A stretch of DNA of 64,000 nt from Paenibacillus sp. FSL H8-0332 (GCF_037963835.1 NZ_CP150145.1:5394001-5458000); one strand, 5' to 3'; counted from the first letter of the stretch, positions 52,114-61,660 are shown. Notes: generated from the letters alone by a model not told the origin. Made by a program: numbers and translations.

Positions 52114-52533
52114 TTATATATAGAACATGTAATTGTCCGCCTGGCTCTCTTCCTTGAAGTTGATCAGGTCGGATAAAGTGGTGGAGTCCAGGACGTCGGC
52201 GATGCTGTCGCGGATGCGCAGCCAGAGGTCGCGCTTGGCCGGGTCGTCTTCTTCGGTGAAGTCTACCGGGGAGATTGGGCCTTCCAGGACGCGGATGATG
52301 TCTCCGGCGGTAATGGTGCTGGTCTCGCGGGCCAGTATATAACCGCCGTAGGCTCCGCGGATGCTCTTCACCAGGCCTGCATTGCGCAGCGGGGCGATGA
52401 GCTGCTCGAGGTAATGCTCGGACAGTCCGTTTTTCTCGGCGATGCTCTTAAGTGAGGTAGGCCCTTCGCCGAATTTCAGGGCAAGCTCCATCATAATGGT
52501 TAATCCGTAACGTCCTTTGGTTGATATTTTCAA
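52114..52533 (-). CDS. cymR: CymR, Rrf2-family cysteine metabolism repressor
   Basis: A 139-residue winged-helix regulator that begins MKISTKGRYGLTIMMELA and contains SIAEKNGLSEHYLEQLIAPL and the RGAYGGYILAR wing, very like Bacillus CymR. It lacks the three-cysteine cluster of IscR, as CymR does. In B. subtilis it represses sulfur-uptake genes with CysK as co-repressor. It is divergent from mnmA. In Bacillus it sits directly next to the cysteine desulfurase gene, which here is 16 kb away. Confidence 0.88.
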   Translation of the reverse strand: MKISTKGRYGLTIMMELALKFGEGPTSLKSIAEKNGLSEHYLEQLIAPLRNAGLVKSIRGAYGGYILARETSTITAGDIIRVLEGPISPVDFTEEDDPAKRDLWLRIRDSIADVLDSTTLSDLINFKEESQADNYMFYI

Positions 52534-52737
52534 AGGGGCACCTCTTTCGGTTTAGTTGCATATCAATGTATTCCGATGTTTGCTCTCAGCTTATGTTATC
52601 ATATCTATGGACACATTTGGAACAGCAAACGGCAATAATTCGCGATTTTGTTCGCCACTGGTGGACAAATTGTCAATTTCGGGCCGTTTTTCGCTATATT
52701 CTATAGCCTACGTGTCCTCGTTTGGGGTAGACAGGTA

Positions 52738-52746
52738 TGTTATAAT
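52738..52746 (+). promoter_or_regulatory. extended -10 promoter of mnmA
   Basis: TGTTATAAT combines a perfect TATAAT (52741-52746) with an upstream TGn. No good -35 is visible. Confidence 0.5.
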
Positions 52747-52809
52747 ACACAATGAGCCGGGTGTTCAGTGAGAACGCCGGTATTTTGTGTACAGAAAATG
52801 GTGATCACG

Positions 52810-53931
52810 ATGACAAAAGCTAATCAGGATATCCGGGTCGTCGTCGGGATGTCGGGCGGAGTGGATTCCTCCGTTACAGCGCTGCTGCTGAAGCAGCAGG
52901 GATATGACGTCATCGGCATCTTCATGAAGAATTGGGATGATACCGACGAGTTCGGCGTATGTACGGCCGAGACCGATGCCGAGGATGTGCGCCGCGTCTG
53001 CGAGCAGATCGATATTCCTTACTATACCGTTAATTTCGAGAAGGAATACTTTGATAAAGTCTTTTCCTATTTCCTTGAAGAATATAAGGCTGGCCGGACC
53101 CCGAATCCGGATGTGATGTGTAACCGCGAGATCAAGTTCGGCGAATTTCTCAATAAGGCGCTGCAGCTTGGCGCAGATTATGTCGCTACGGGGCACTACG
53201 CCCGGGTCGTAGAAGAAGACGGCCTGTTCAAGCTGCTGCGCGGCGTGGACAACAACAAGGACCAGACGTATTTCCTCAATGCGCTGAACCAGTACCAGCT
53301 CTCGAAGGCCATGTTCCCGATCGGGCATCTGCCGAAGCCGGAGGTACGCCGAATTGCCGAGGAAGCCGGACTCTATACCGCGAAGAAAAAAGACAGCACC
53401 GGCGTCTGCTTCATCGGAGAACGCAATTTCCGCGAATTCCTCAGCCAATACCTGCCTGCCCAGTCAGGCAATATGGTCGATGTCACTACGGGCGAAGTGA
53501 AAGGCCGCCATGACGGCCTCATGTACTACACGCTGGGCCAGCGCCAGGGGCTGGGTATCGGCGGCTCGGGGACAGGCGAGCCCTGGTTCGTGGCCGAGAA
53601 GGATCTGGCAAGCAACACCCTGTATGTGGTGCAAGGCGAGAAGCACATCAGCCTGTATTCGACCAGCCTTATAGCCTCAGGGGTGAACTGGATCGATCCG
53701 GATACCCTTGGCGATACGCCGCTGAAATGCACCGCCAAGTTCCGCTACCGCCAGCCGGATCAGGGTGTTACGCTGACGAAGCAGGCCGATGGAACCGTCC
53801 ATGTGGCCTTTGATGTTCAGCAGAAGGCGATTACGCCCGGACAAGCCGTCGTCTTCTACCTGGGCGAGACATGCCTTGGCGGCGGAACCATCGAGACGGC
53901 CGACAAAGTCGCGCCGCTGGCGCAGGTGTAA
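52810..53931 (+). CDS. mnmA: tRNA 2-thiouridine synthase
   Basis: A 373-residue ATP-dependent enzyme that thiolates U34 of tRNA-Lys, -Glu and -Gln. The PP-loop VGMSGGVDSSV lies at the N terminus. The two catalytic cysteines are in NPDVMCNREIKF near residue 100 and GVCFIGERNF near 200. The PP-loop placement favours ATG 52810 (GGTGA upstream); ATG 52798 and GTG 52768 are in-frame alternatives. Sulfur is likely provided by the desulfurase at 35464-36615. Confidence 0.96.
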   Translation: MTKANQDIRVVVGMSGGVDSSVTALLLKQQGYDVIGIFMKNWDDTDEFGVCTAETDAEDVRRVCEQIDIPYYTVNFEKEYFDKVFSYFLEEYKAGRTPNPDVMCNREIKFGEFLNKALQLGADYVATGHYARVVEEDGLFKLLRGVDNNKDQTYFLNALNQYQLSKAMFPIGHLPKPEVRRIAEEAGLYTAKKKDSTGVCFIGERNFREFLSQYLPAQSGNMVDVTTGEVKGRHDGLMYYTLGQRQGLGIGGSGTGEPWFVAEKDLASNTLYVVQGEKHISLYSTSLIASGVNWIDPDTLGDTPLKCTAKFRYRQPDQGVTLTKQADGTVHVAFDVQQKAITPGQAVVFYLGETCLGGGTIETADKVAPLAQV

Positions 53932-54045
53932 CTGCGGTCCTTCCAAGGAGCTGCCCTAATCAGGACAAATACCCTAACAGGTGAACAGCGCTCTGGTGCT
54001 CAGCCCAATGTATTCGGTTTTTCGCGTACATGCTTCTTAGTACAT

Positions 54046-54094
54046 TCAAAAAAGAACCTTCAACTCCACACGCTGTGGTTTTGAAGGTTCTTTT
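54046..54094. terminator. bidirectional terminator between mnmA and the GH48 gene
   Basis: AAGAACCTTCAA/TTGAAGGTTCTT with inner CCAC/GTGG pairs; TTTT follows on the plus strand and TTTTTT on the minus strand. It serves both convergent genes. Confidence 0.88.
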
Positions 54095-54159
54095 GGCTGA
54101 AATTATACGGGGCAATGCTCAGGTTGATTTACCTGGCTTTGAGGCAACAGGCTTCAGCC

Positions 54160-57051
54160 TTATTGCGGCTGAACGCCCCAGACCCGTACACCGTTCAGAT
54201 ACAGCGGCACCCGGTTCCAATCTGTGAACGACGTTTTGGTTGCATCATAGGAGTAATCGTCAGCCTCATTGTAATTGCTCCAGTCAGTCTTGTTAATGCG
54301 CAGTTGAATCTCGCCGGTATTCGCACCTGCTGCCAGACTGCCGGCGCCGGCACTGAAGGAAATCTCCAGATAGTGGTCTGCGCCTGTAACTGCTGAATCA
54401 AGCTTCACGAAGCTGCCCAGCACATTGCTGCCGCCAAGGGCAGCGTAGTCGACATAGAACTGCTGTGCCCGCTCGCCGTCAATCGTGTAGTAATACCGGA
54501 CCTTAACCTTGCTGAGGTCTACCGCTGTGGTCCCGTTATTGACAATCCGCAGCTGCGGACGGAACTGCGCGTCTGTGGCGTTCGTATCCGTTGTACGGTA
54601 TTGAACGACCAGATTCCCTACGGCAGGCGTAGCGGTTGGCACGGTTGTCGGTGTAGCCGTTGGTGCGACTGTCGGTGTAGCGGTTGGCACAGTTGTAGGT
54701 GTAGCCGTCGGTGCGACTGTCGGTGTGGCTGTTGGTACTGTTGTCGGTGTAGCTGTCGGTGTTGCTGTCGGAGTAGCCGTTGGCGTAGTTGTAGGAGTAG
54801 CTGTCGGCATAGGGCCACTGCCGTTATTAATTAGCCGGTCATATTCGGCATAGGCTGTAGCCATATCCACCTGTGACCAGAAGCGGTGATAAGTGAACTC
54901 AGGTGCGCCATTGTCCCAGGTCTTAGTGGTTTTATTGTAGGAGGTATTGTATTTGCCTTCGAGATAACTCCACTTGGGATCATTTTTGATATCCGGGAGA
55001 ATATCGGTGTAGCTCGCATACACTCCATTGCCGCCCTTAGCCGGGTCAGATGGCACTGTCGCGTTCCCCGGAATGGTATTGCCCTGGCCGAAGGTACCGC
55101 TCCAGCCTGCCGGGAAATAGACCTCTTTGGTGAAGAACCGGAAATAATCGGCACGCTTCTCCAGAGTGGTAATTCCAAGTCCGTCATTGTAGCCCCAGGC
55201 GGTATCCAGCATGGACTTAGCCAGTTGCGAAGCCGTTCCGCCGAGCGTAGTATAGTTGCCATGCTCTGCTTTGTTTCCTGCGGCGAAGAACGTGAGGGCT
55301 TTAACATAACTGCCCAGTACGCCCGTATCCTGCCCCGGGTCTTTGGTCACTGCCTTCAGGCTGCTGTTGCCGTTAAAAGAACTGAAGCTACTCCAGGTAT
55401 CCGGCTGGCCGTGCCACTCCACATTACCCGGAATCCAGAATTCGCCGGGTGCGGATACGGTGGCAACCTGCGGGTTGGCTCCGCCCAGAATCCGGTTGCC
55501 TTGCTGGTCCAGATAGTAGCCGGCGGCATCCGTTACCGGACGGCTGCCCGCAAAAGCATAATCCGTAGACCAGTCAATCCAGTTCTCGATAACCCGTTTG
55601 GCCATTTTGAAATTAGCCGAGGTGGTATCCCCGCTGGAAGCCAGGATATAATACAGCTCTGCTACGCGCTCCATGCTCCAGGACTGCATCCCGAACCAGT
55701 TGTTGGATGGCGGGTCCTGATAGACAGGAGCCTCGTCGTAAAGCATGCCGTAGAATGTGCTGGCCCCGGCGGGATAAGCGCTGTAAGAACCGCCGTAGCT
55801 GTTGGTTGCGCCGCCTGCAATAGCTCCTTCAGAGGATTGCAGCCAGTTGTAGAATTCCAGTTGACGAGTCAGCGATTTGCCCCAATCCGTTCCGGCTGTT
55901 GCGGATGATGGAATCAGTCCTCCGGCTGCGGTGGACAGCGCATAGGCTGCAACCACATTCTGGTACCCTTGGTGGGCATGGCTGGCGCCGATTCTCCAGG
56001 CCCAGTCTCCGCCTGCTCCCAGACCGCCGCCCCAGGAGGTATACCAGGCCATCAGGTACTGGTTGGAATCTTTACCGGTTCCCGGCTGAGGTGAACCGCC
56101 CGCAGCACTGCCAACCTTCTGGAAGTACTTATCGTACATGCCGTAACGGAGGAAGTCGCCCATTTTCTTGGCTTTGTTCAGATAGACCGTATTGGTATAG
56201 CCAAGATCCTTGGCCCAGTACATGGCCTGCACAGCGCGTGCATCGGCGTCTGTAGCATTCGTGTAACGCCACTGCGCGGAAGGCGCACTATTTTCCTTGG
56301 TGAACAGGCTCATGAAGCCTTCATTCGGCTTGCCGAAGGTCTTGTTATCCTGTGAAGGATGGGAGACCGCCTCCCACACCGATTCCTGCACGCCGCGCTG
56401 GAAGGTGTTCACATAGCTGGCGGTATGCGTAGGATTCAGCAAGTTGCCGAAGCCATACCAGTTGTCCACATCCACCAGCCAGTGCATCAGATAGGTCTGG
56501 TTATTGCCGTAGGTGGACTTCAGCTCTGCATCGAGCGGGTCCTTACCCGGAGTGTACTTGCCGTTCAGTGCGCTTGGATACTGATCCGGCTGAGGAAGCT
56601 CTGAGGCGTAGGTGGCCGGGCTGTTCGGGTTGTAGCTGCTCATGGTCGGCTGCTCCTGCACGCCGTCGCCTTCATTAATCGGAATGATGTATTTCTCCAT
56701 GTTGTCCCAGGCCGATTCGAGCTTGCTCCAGTCCCCGGTATTATGGCCGTACAGCACTTCAAGCCACATCCAGTAGCTATAGGCCTCGGAGGTAGTCATA
56801 TGCCCATAGTTGGGCGCCTCGCTGAGCAGGGTCTCTACCGCATGATACGGGATGCCTTCAGCCGAGAAATACCCGCTGGCCGGGTCCTTCAGCTGGTCAT
56901 ACAATTGCAGGAATCTGGTCTTCTCCACCGATGCCGCCTTGGCGGTTCCCGGGCTGAAGTTTAAGATTCCGCCGGTGAGGGAAAGGGTCAGAACGGCAGT
57001 CATGACTATGGAGGCCGGTTTCTTGAATGAACTTAGCTTCATTTTCATCAT
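54160..57051 (-). CDS. GH48 cellulase with CBM3
   Basis: A 963-residue secreted reducing-end exoglucanase. The signal peptide ends near residue 40 (PGTAKAA). The GH48 domain (~42-735) has the catalytic Glu89 in GHMTTSEAYSYW and the QLYDQLKDPASGYFS start. A Pro/Thr/Val linker (~745-810), built of repeats such as PTATPTTVPTATPTVA, joins a C-terminal CBM3 (VVQYRTTDTNATDAQFRP, YYYTIDGERAQQFYVDYA). There is no dockerin, so it is a free enzyme. AGAGGAAG precedes the first of two adjacent ATGs. It is 27 bp downstream of the GH9 gene, with which it should act synergistically. Confidence 0.96.
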   Translation of the reverse strand: MMKMKLSSFKKPASIVMTAVLTLSLTGGILNFSPGTAKAASVEKTRFLQLYDQLKDPASGYFSAEGIPYHAVETLLSEAPNYGHMTTSEAYSYWMWLEVLYGHNTGDWSKLESAWDNMEKYIIPINEGDGVQEQPTMSSYNPNSPATYASELPQPDQYPSALNGKYTPGKDPLDAELKSTYGNNQTYLMHWLVDVDNWYGFGNLLNPTHTASYVNTFQRGVQESVWEAVSHPSQDNKTFGKPNEGFMSLFTKENSAPSAQWRYTNATDADARAVQAMYWAKDLGYTNTVYLNKAKKMGDFLRYGMYDKYFQKVGSAAGGSPQPGTGKDSNQYLMAWYTSWGGGLGAGGDWAWRIGASHAHQGYQNVVAAYALSTAAGGLIPSSATAGTDWGKSLTRQLEFYNWLQSSEGAIAGGATNSYGGSYSAYPAGASTFYGMLYDEAPVYQDPPSNNWFGMQSWSMERVAELYYILASSGDTTSANFKMAKRVIENWIDWSTDYAFAGSRPVTDAAGYYLDQQGNRILGGANPQVATVSAPGEFWIPGNVEWHGQPDTWSSFSSFNGNSSLKAVTKDPGQDTGVLGSYVKALTFFAAGNKAEHGNYTTLGGTASQLAKSMLDTAWGYNDGLGITTLEKRADYFRFFTKEVYFPAGWSGTFGQGNTIPGNATVPSDPAKGGNGVYASYTDILPDIKNDPKWSYLEGKYNTSYNKTTKTWDNGAPEFTYHRFWSQVDMATAYAEYDRLINNGSGPMPTATPTTTPTATPTATPTATPTTVPTATPTVAPTATPTTVPTATPTVAPTATPTTVPTATPAVGNLVVQYRTTDTNATDAQFRPQLRIVNNGTTAVDLSKVKVRYYYTIDGERAQQFYVDYAALGGSNVLGSFVKLDSAVTGADHYLEISFSAGAGSLAAGANTGEIQLRINKTDWSNYNEADDYSYDATKTSFTDWNRVPLYLNGVRVWGVQPQ
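54622..54812 (-). repeat. 48-bp tandem repeats coding the GH48 linker
   Basis: About three and a half units of 48 bp encode a 16-residue Pro/Thr repeat (TPTTVPTATPTVAPTA). The repeat is in the coding frame and is typical of expandable linkers. Confidence 0.75.
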
Positions 57052-57078
57052 TTCGGCATACTTCCTCTCTGGTATGGT

Positions 57079-59817
57079 TTAGGGTTCGAGGCCCCAGACA
57101 AGTGTTCCTGCACGGTACAGAGTGACTTTGTTCCAATCCGCGAAGGTCTGCTGGGTTCCGCCATAGGAATAGTCGTTGCTCTCATTGTAGGCCGTCCAAT
57201 CTGCCTTGTTGAAGCGTACCTGAAGCTCCCCGCTGTCTGCTCCTGGCGCCAGGCTTCCTGCTCCTGCCGCAAAAGAAATCTCCAGATAAGAGTCGGCCAG
57301 GGTAACAGGAGCACTAAGCTTCCCGAAGCTTCCGTTCAGGTTCCCGCTGCCGACAGCAGCATAGTCACAGTGGAATTCCTGCGGCTTGTCCCCGTCAACA
57401 GTGTAATAGTAACGCAGCTTCAGACCGCTCAGCGAAATGGCTTCTGTGCCTGTATTAACAATCCGGAACTGGCTGCGGATCTGTGAATCGCCAGGACTTG
57501 TGTCATTGGTACGGTACTGCACGCGTAAGGCTCCTGTCGTTGGCGTGGTGTCCTCGCGCGGACGGGCCGTAGCCTGTACAGACGCTGTACTCTCCCCTAC
57601 GCTGTTCGAAGCGGTTACCACATAATAATAGTCCACTCCGTTCGTCAGTCCGCTGTCGCTGTAGACTGCTGAAGTAGCCGTACCCACTGTAGTGTACGGT
57701 CCGCCGCTCACCAGCGAGCGCTTGACTGTATACTTGGATGCACCGCTGACCGTATTCCAGCTCAAGGCCACACTGGCATTGCCAGGCACAGCCTGAAGGC
57801 CGGCCGGACGTCCCGGAACCTGCGGTTCACCTGGTGTTCCACCGCCGGAAGGCAGCTCCCCGTATACTTTGACGCCTGCATCGTATACCGGGATATACGG
57901 GTTCTTCGTTCCCGAGGAAGCATTCGCAGCCACTCCCTTGAAGGAGAAGTCATTGCTGTTGTCCCAGAACGTCGTGTTCAGCGGTGCTGCAATCCGGAAC
58001 TGAACCTCCTTGCGGTAAGCAGACTGTCCGCCCGGATAGATCGGGGTGCCGGAGAAATCTACTTTGGTGTAATAGATATGGTTCGCTTCATCATAAGGCA
58101 GCAGCTGTGAGACAGTGGCTCCCTGGTTATAGCCACCGGCCTTAACAGTGATATCGCCGGGACCATATCCCGCCGCAACAGCTTCGCTGATGTCCAGATA
58201 GTAATTGAAGGACAACTGGCTGCTCGAGCGGGCAGGCCATGCTGAACGGTTATTGAGAACCGCGCGGATCTCCACAAAATTGCTGCCGCTCGCATTCACG
58301 GAAGTTTCCGTGAACATCTCATCCTCACGCGTTTCGGCCGGCGGGAAGTTCGCAAGCGGGCTCTGCCCCTGTCCGTGAAGCATCATCATCCGGGCCAGAG
58401 AGCCGGTAAAGGCTGAATTGTAATCGGTTGCAACTTCATTAGAGACATAATCGCTGATCGTATCGGTGTAAGCATCGGTCTTGGAGGGTCCGCCAACGAG
58501 TGCGCCATAGAGCACATGCCGGTGGTTGGCCGGAGTGGTCTGGCTGTCGCTCCAGGAGCCGTGTGAGGTGCGGTGGTGAGGATGCTCAGGTGCATTCGCG
58601 CCGAAGCCGATCACATAGCTGCTATTGCGAGGATTATCGCCCAGCATATAGTTAATCTGGCGCTCTGCGAAGGCCTGGGCGGTATTTTTTTTCACCGGAT
58701 CAGTAACCCAGTCTGCATAGACAAAAGCCAGAAAAGCATGGTTGGCTGCATAACGCAGCGCCCCCCATTGATCCAGATGGGCCAGCCCGCCTGGAGTATA
58801 CGCTACCCGGTCAGAGGTGCCGTTCACCCCGGTCGTCCAGAACTGCATATTGCGTTCCGTGGACTGGATGAACTTGGGATCATTCGTAATGCGGGACAGC
58901 AGGAGCTGCGCACCGTAATGCTTGTCATCCCAGGATTGGGTCCATTGATAACCCCAGTCTCCGGCTTGATTCGTGCCCCACAGATTGCTGGCGGCGACAG
59001 CCTTGTTCAGATAACTCTGCTCGCCGGTCGCCATATACAGCCAGACGCCGCCCCAGCTTAATTCATCGGCATAGCTGCTCCAGGAATTGTAATACTGCTT
59101 GGCGTCAGTGATGGTATCGGAGTAAACCCCCCGGTACGTATCAGCAAAATTGTATAATTGCTTGGCATGCAGCAGGAGCTTGTCCGCATAAGCGGCATCT
59201 GAATCCCTGAAAATAATGGAAGCCGAGGCAAGGGCGGCGGCAGTCTCGGCAGCCAGATCCGAGCCGGGATGGGCAGCATCAATCTTGTAGGACGGGCGCG
59301 CCATAGGCATGACCTCCGCCGGTCCCCACCAGTTATGGTCTGCCGTACCGTTACCTACCTGTCCCCATAGCTCATTCGGCGCAGTATGCGCTTTCACAAA
59401 ATAGTCTGTGGCCCAGCGGATATTGTCCAGAATCTCATCAAGCTGCCCGGACTGCACGTAACCATCCTTGTATTCATAGACCGACCATGCCAGCATGGTC
59501 GCAGTATACGCCATCGGAAAGCCGAATTTGACATGATCCCCTGCGTCATACCAGCCTCCCGTCAGATCATGGCCGACATCGGCACCATCCTGCAGCCCCG
59601 AGTCACCTCTCCATTCCACGCGGTTGTTCGCCGGCAGCTCACCCGAACGCTGTGCCTCATAGAAATAGATCGATTTTTGCAGTGCCTCTGCATAATTGAC
59701 TCCGGCGGTTGCGGCTTCGGTGACAGACGGGCGAACAGCCGTCCCTGTTACAATCGTGCAGGCTAACATCAGGCTTAGCGATGCGATACAGCCGGTCTTC
59801 CGTTTACTTTGACTCAT
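57079..59817 (-). CDS. GH9 endoglucanase with CBM3c, FN3 and CBM3b
   Basis: A 912-residue secreted processive endoglucanase. A signal peptide (~1-35) is followed by GH9 (~38-480) with GGWYDAGDHVKFGF (nucleophile-side Asp pair 91-94), HHRTSHGSW (His) and SNEVATDYNSAFTG (catalytic Glu). Next come a fused CBM3c (~500-650), an FN3 domain (~670-755, ALSWNTVSGASKYTVKR) and a C-terminal CBM3 (~765-912) closely resembling that of the GH48 enzyme. The GH9-CBM3c fusion is the classic processive endoglucanase layout. AAGGGAG lies upstream of the ATG. First gene of the cellulase operon. Confidence 0.95.
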   Translation of the reverse strand: MSQSKRKTGCIASLSLMLACTIVTGTAVRPSVTEAATAGVNYAEALQKSIYFYEAQRSGELPANNRVEWRGDSGLQDGADVGHDLTGGWYDAGDHVKFGFPMAYTATMLAWSVYEYKDGYVQSGQLDEILDNIRWATDYFVKAHTAPNELWGQVGNGTADHNWWGPAEVMPMARPSYKIDAAHPGSDLAAETAAALASASIIFRDSDAAYADKLLLHAKQLYNFADTYRGVYSDTITDAKQYYNSWSSYADELSWGGVWLYMATGEQSYLNKAVAASNLWGTNQAGDWGYQWTQSWDDKHYGAQLLLSRITNDPKFIQSTERNMQFWTTGVNGTSDRVAYTPGGLAHLDQWGALRYAANHAFLAFVYADWVTDPVKKNTAQAFAERQINYMLGDNPRNSSYVIGFGANAPEHPHHRTSHGSWSDSQTTPANHRHVLYGALVGGPSKTDAYTDTISDYVSNEVATDYNSAFTGSLARMMMLHGQGQSPLANFPPAETREDEMFTETSVNASGSNFVEIRAVLNNRSAWPARSSSQLSFNYYLDISEAVAAGYGPGDITVKAGGYNQGATVSQLLPYDEANHIYYTKVDFSGTPIYPGGQSAYRKEVQFRIAAPLNTTFWDNSNDFSFKGVAANASSGTKNPYIPVYDAGVKVYGELPSGGGTPGEPQVPGRPAGLQAVPGNASVALSWNTVSGASKYTVKRSLVSGGPYTTVGTATSAVYSDSGLTNGVDYYYVVTASNSVGESTASVQATARPREDTTPTTGALRVQYRTNDTSPGDSQIRSQFRIVNTGTEAISLSGLKLRYYYTVDGDKPQEFHCDYAAVGSGNLNGSFGKLSAPVTLADSYLEISFAAGAGSLAPGADSGELQVRFNKADWTAYNESNDYSYGGTQQTFADWNKVTLYRAGTLVWGLEP

Positions 59818-59850
59818 CCTTACTCATCTCCCTTCGATTGCTTACTTGTT

Positions 59851-59866
59851 CAGTCCGTCAGGACTC
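59851..59866 (-). other. hairpin between the leader ORF and the GH9 gene
   Basis: Minus-strand AGTCC-TGAC-GGACT, overlapping the stop codon of the leader ORF and ending 34 nt before the GH9 start. It could influence coupling between the two frames. Confidence 0.35.
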
Positions 59867-59927
59867 AGGCACGCACAAATACCTCCCCAGTGTCCATAAT
59901 TAGACATAGTATTTGGGCACGTTCCAT
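59865..59927 (-). CDS. 20-codon leader ORF before the cellulase operon
   Basis: ATG 59927 is preceded by GGAGGTGG at near-ideal spacing and opens a 20-codon frame, MERAQILCLIMDTGEVFVRA, ending in TGA 47 bp before the GH9 start. The RBS is stronger than that of the GH9 gene. It could be a regulatory leader peptide or a translated spacer. The region upstream (59950-60075) is very AT-rich and holds several possible promoters that I cannot rank. Confidence 0.4.
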   Translation of the reverse strand: MERAQILCLIMDTGEVFVRA

Positions 59928-60079
59928 TTACCACCTCCATATTACAAATTAAGGTAAATCCCCCCTACCTACACATATACCACATACAGTAAATTAATTC
60001 TATATATTTACATTATATTTTTCTGAGAATACCGGTTTTTTTGTAAAAATATTTCCATTTCCATCATATTTACAGCGTC

Positions 60080-60124
60080 AAAAAGAGCAGCCGCCTCCAG
60101 TTATGGAGAATGACTGCTCTCTAT
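60080..60124 (-). terminator. rarA terminator
   Basis: Minus-strand AGAGCAG/CTGCTCT with inner CTCCA/TGGAG pairing, followed by TTTTTGACG. Confidence 0.75.
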
Positions 60125-60176
60125 TTGTAAAATGTACAGTTGGCTGGAGCAGACGGAGCGAACTTTCATCGAAGCC

Positions 60177-61481
60177 CTACTGCCCGCGCCGCAGCTGCTG
60201 GTTATGGCGGATCTTGGCCTCGTTGCCCTGCTCGGTAGCCTGATAGAAGACCTTGCGGGAGATTGCCTTCGGCAGATAGTCCTGCTTCACATAGTGGCCA
60301 GGGAAATTATGCGGGTACTGGTAGCCCTCATGCCCCAGCTGGGCCGCACCTTTGTAATGGGTATCCCGCAAATGCAGCGGCACCTCGGCCGACTTCAGAT
60401 CCTCCAGACTGTTCATGACGTTGGCGATAGCGGTCACTACCCCGTCTGATTTCGGACTCTCTACGGCGAATAGAATCGCCTGAGCGATATTCAGCTTCGC
60501 CTCCGGCCAGCCGTTATTACGGTAGGCATCCAGCGCACTAACTGCCTGGACCATCGCCTGCGGGTTCGCCAGACCGATATCCTCACTGCTGGCCGCGATC
60601 AGACGACGGATGAAGGTCATCGGGTCCATGCCAAGCTTCTCCACCGCGTAGAGAAACCAGAACAGGGCGGCGTCACTGGAGCCGCGGATGCTTTTGTGAA
60701 AAGCAGACAGCACATCGTACTGCGTCGATTCGTCCGCTTTGACAATCGGGCGGCGGATCGACTCCTCCGCTACCTCCAGCGTAATATGCACGCTGCCGTC
60801 ACGCTCAGGGGCCGTAGTCATCGCCGCCAGCTCCAGAGCATTCAAGGCACGGCGGATATCGCCGTTCGCCATGGCGGCGATATGCAGCAGCGCGTCTTCA
60901 TCTGCCTTCAGATCCATGAAGCCTAGCCCCCGCTGATCGTCAGCAAGCGCACGCTTCATCGCGATCAGGCTATGCCCGCTGGTCAGGGACTCCAGCTGGA
61001 ATAAGGTCGAGCGGCTCATCAAGGCCCCGTTCACATAGTGGAACGGATTCTCCGTTGTCGCACCGATGAAGGTAATCGTGCCCTTCTCCACGGCCGGCAG
61101 CAGCGCATCCTGGCGGGAGCTGTTGAAGCGGTGTACCTCGTCCAGGAACAGAATCGTCTTCGAGCCGTACAGCGCCTTATTGCTCTGTGCGCGTTCAATG
61201 ACCTCCCGCACATCCTTAACCGAAGCCTCCACCGCATTCAGCCGCACGAATTCACCTTGGGTGTGATGCGATATGATATGGGCCAGAGTGGTTTTGCCGC
61301 AGCCCGGAGGCCCGTACAGCAGGATAGAAGAGACCTGGTCCGCTTCAATCGCTCTGCGCAGCAGCTTGCCCTTGCCTACAATATGTTCTTGTCCGATATA
61401 TTCATCCAGATTACCGGGCCGCATCCGGTCTGCAAGCAGCCGTCCGCTTCCCTGATCTTCACCCTGCGAGAATAAATCCAT
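60177..61481 (-). CDS. rarA: RarA/MgsA replication-associated recombination ATPase
   Basis: A 434-residue AAA+ clamp-loader-like ATPase acting at stalled replication forks. It has Walker A LLYGPPGCGKTT near residue 55, Walker B LFLDEVHRF near 115, sensor 1 IGATTENP and the C-terminal tetramerisation region (YPHNFPGHYVKQDYLP). AGGAAG precedes the ATG. In B. subtilis the homologue (yrvN) lies next to cymR; here the cellulase operon and mnmA lie between them. Confidence 0.95.
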   Translation of the reverse strand: MDLFSQGEDQGSGRLLADRMRPGNLDEYIGQEHIVGKGKLLRRAIEADQVSSILLYGPPGCGKTTLAHIISHHTQGEFVRLNAVEASVKDVREVIERAQSNKALYGSKTILFLDEVHRFNSSRQDALLPAVEKGTITFIGATTENPFHYVNGALMSRSTLFQLESLTSGHSLIAMKRALADDQRGLGFMDLKADEDALLHIAAMANGDIRRALNALELAAMTTAPERDGSVHITLEVAEESIRRPIVKADESTQYDVLSAFHKSIRGSSDAALFWFLYAVEKLGMDPMTFIRRLIAASSEDIGLANPQAMVQAVSALDAYRNNGWPEAKLNIAQAILFAVESPKSDGVVTAIANVMNSLEDLKSAEVPLHLRDTHYKGAAQLGHEGYQYPHNFPGHYVKQDYLPKAISRKVFYQATEQGNEAKIRHNQQLRRGQ

Positions 61482-61611
61482 TCCTACACTTCCTTGCTAT
61501 CATCTAAGATTTAGATAGAATACATACACTTCTCCTATCATACCATACCTGTGCTGGACGCAAGTGGAAATGGCTTTGCCGTCCTTTTAGGGGGGGAATT
61601 CTTTTATTTTT

Positions 61612-61660
61612 AAAAAGAGCATGACCCCGCCGCCACCGGCGGGAGCCATGCTCTTTGTTC
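61612..61660 (-). terminator. terminator of the CD3324-like gene
   Basis: AAAGAGCATG/CATGCTCTTT with inner CCCGCCG/CGGCGGG; five T residues follow on the minus strand. Confidence 0.85.

Noticed and set aside
59817..60080. c-di-GMP riboswitch upstream of the cellulase operon
   Set aside because: The conserved GEMM core elements are absent; only short hairpins and a leader ORF are visible.
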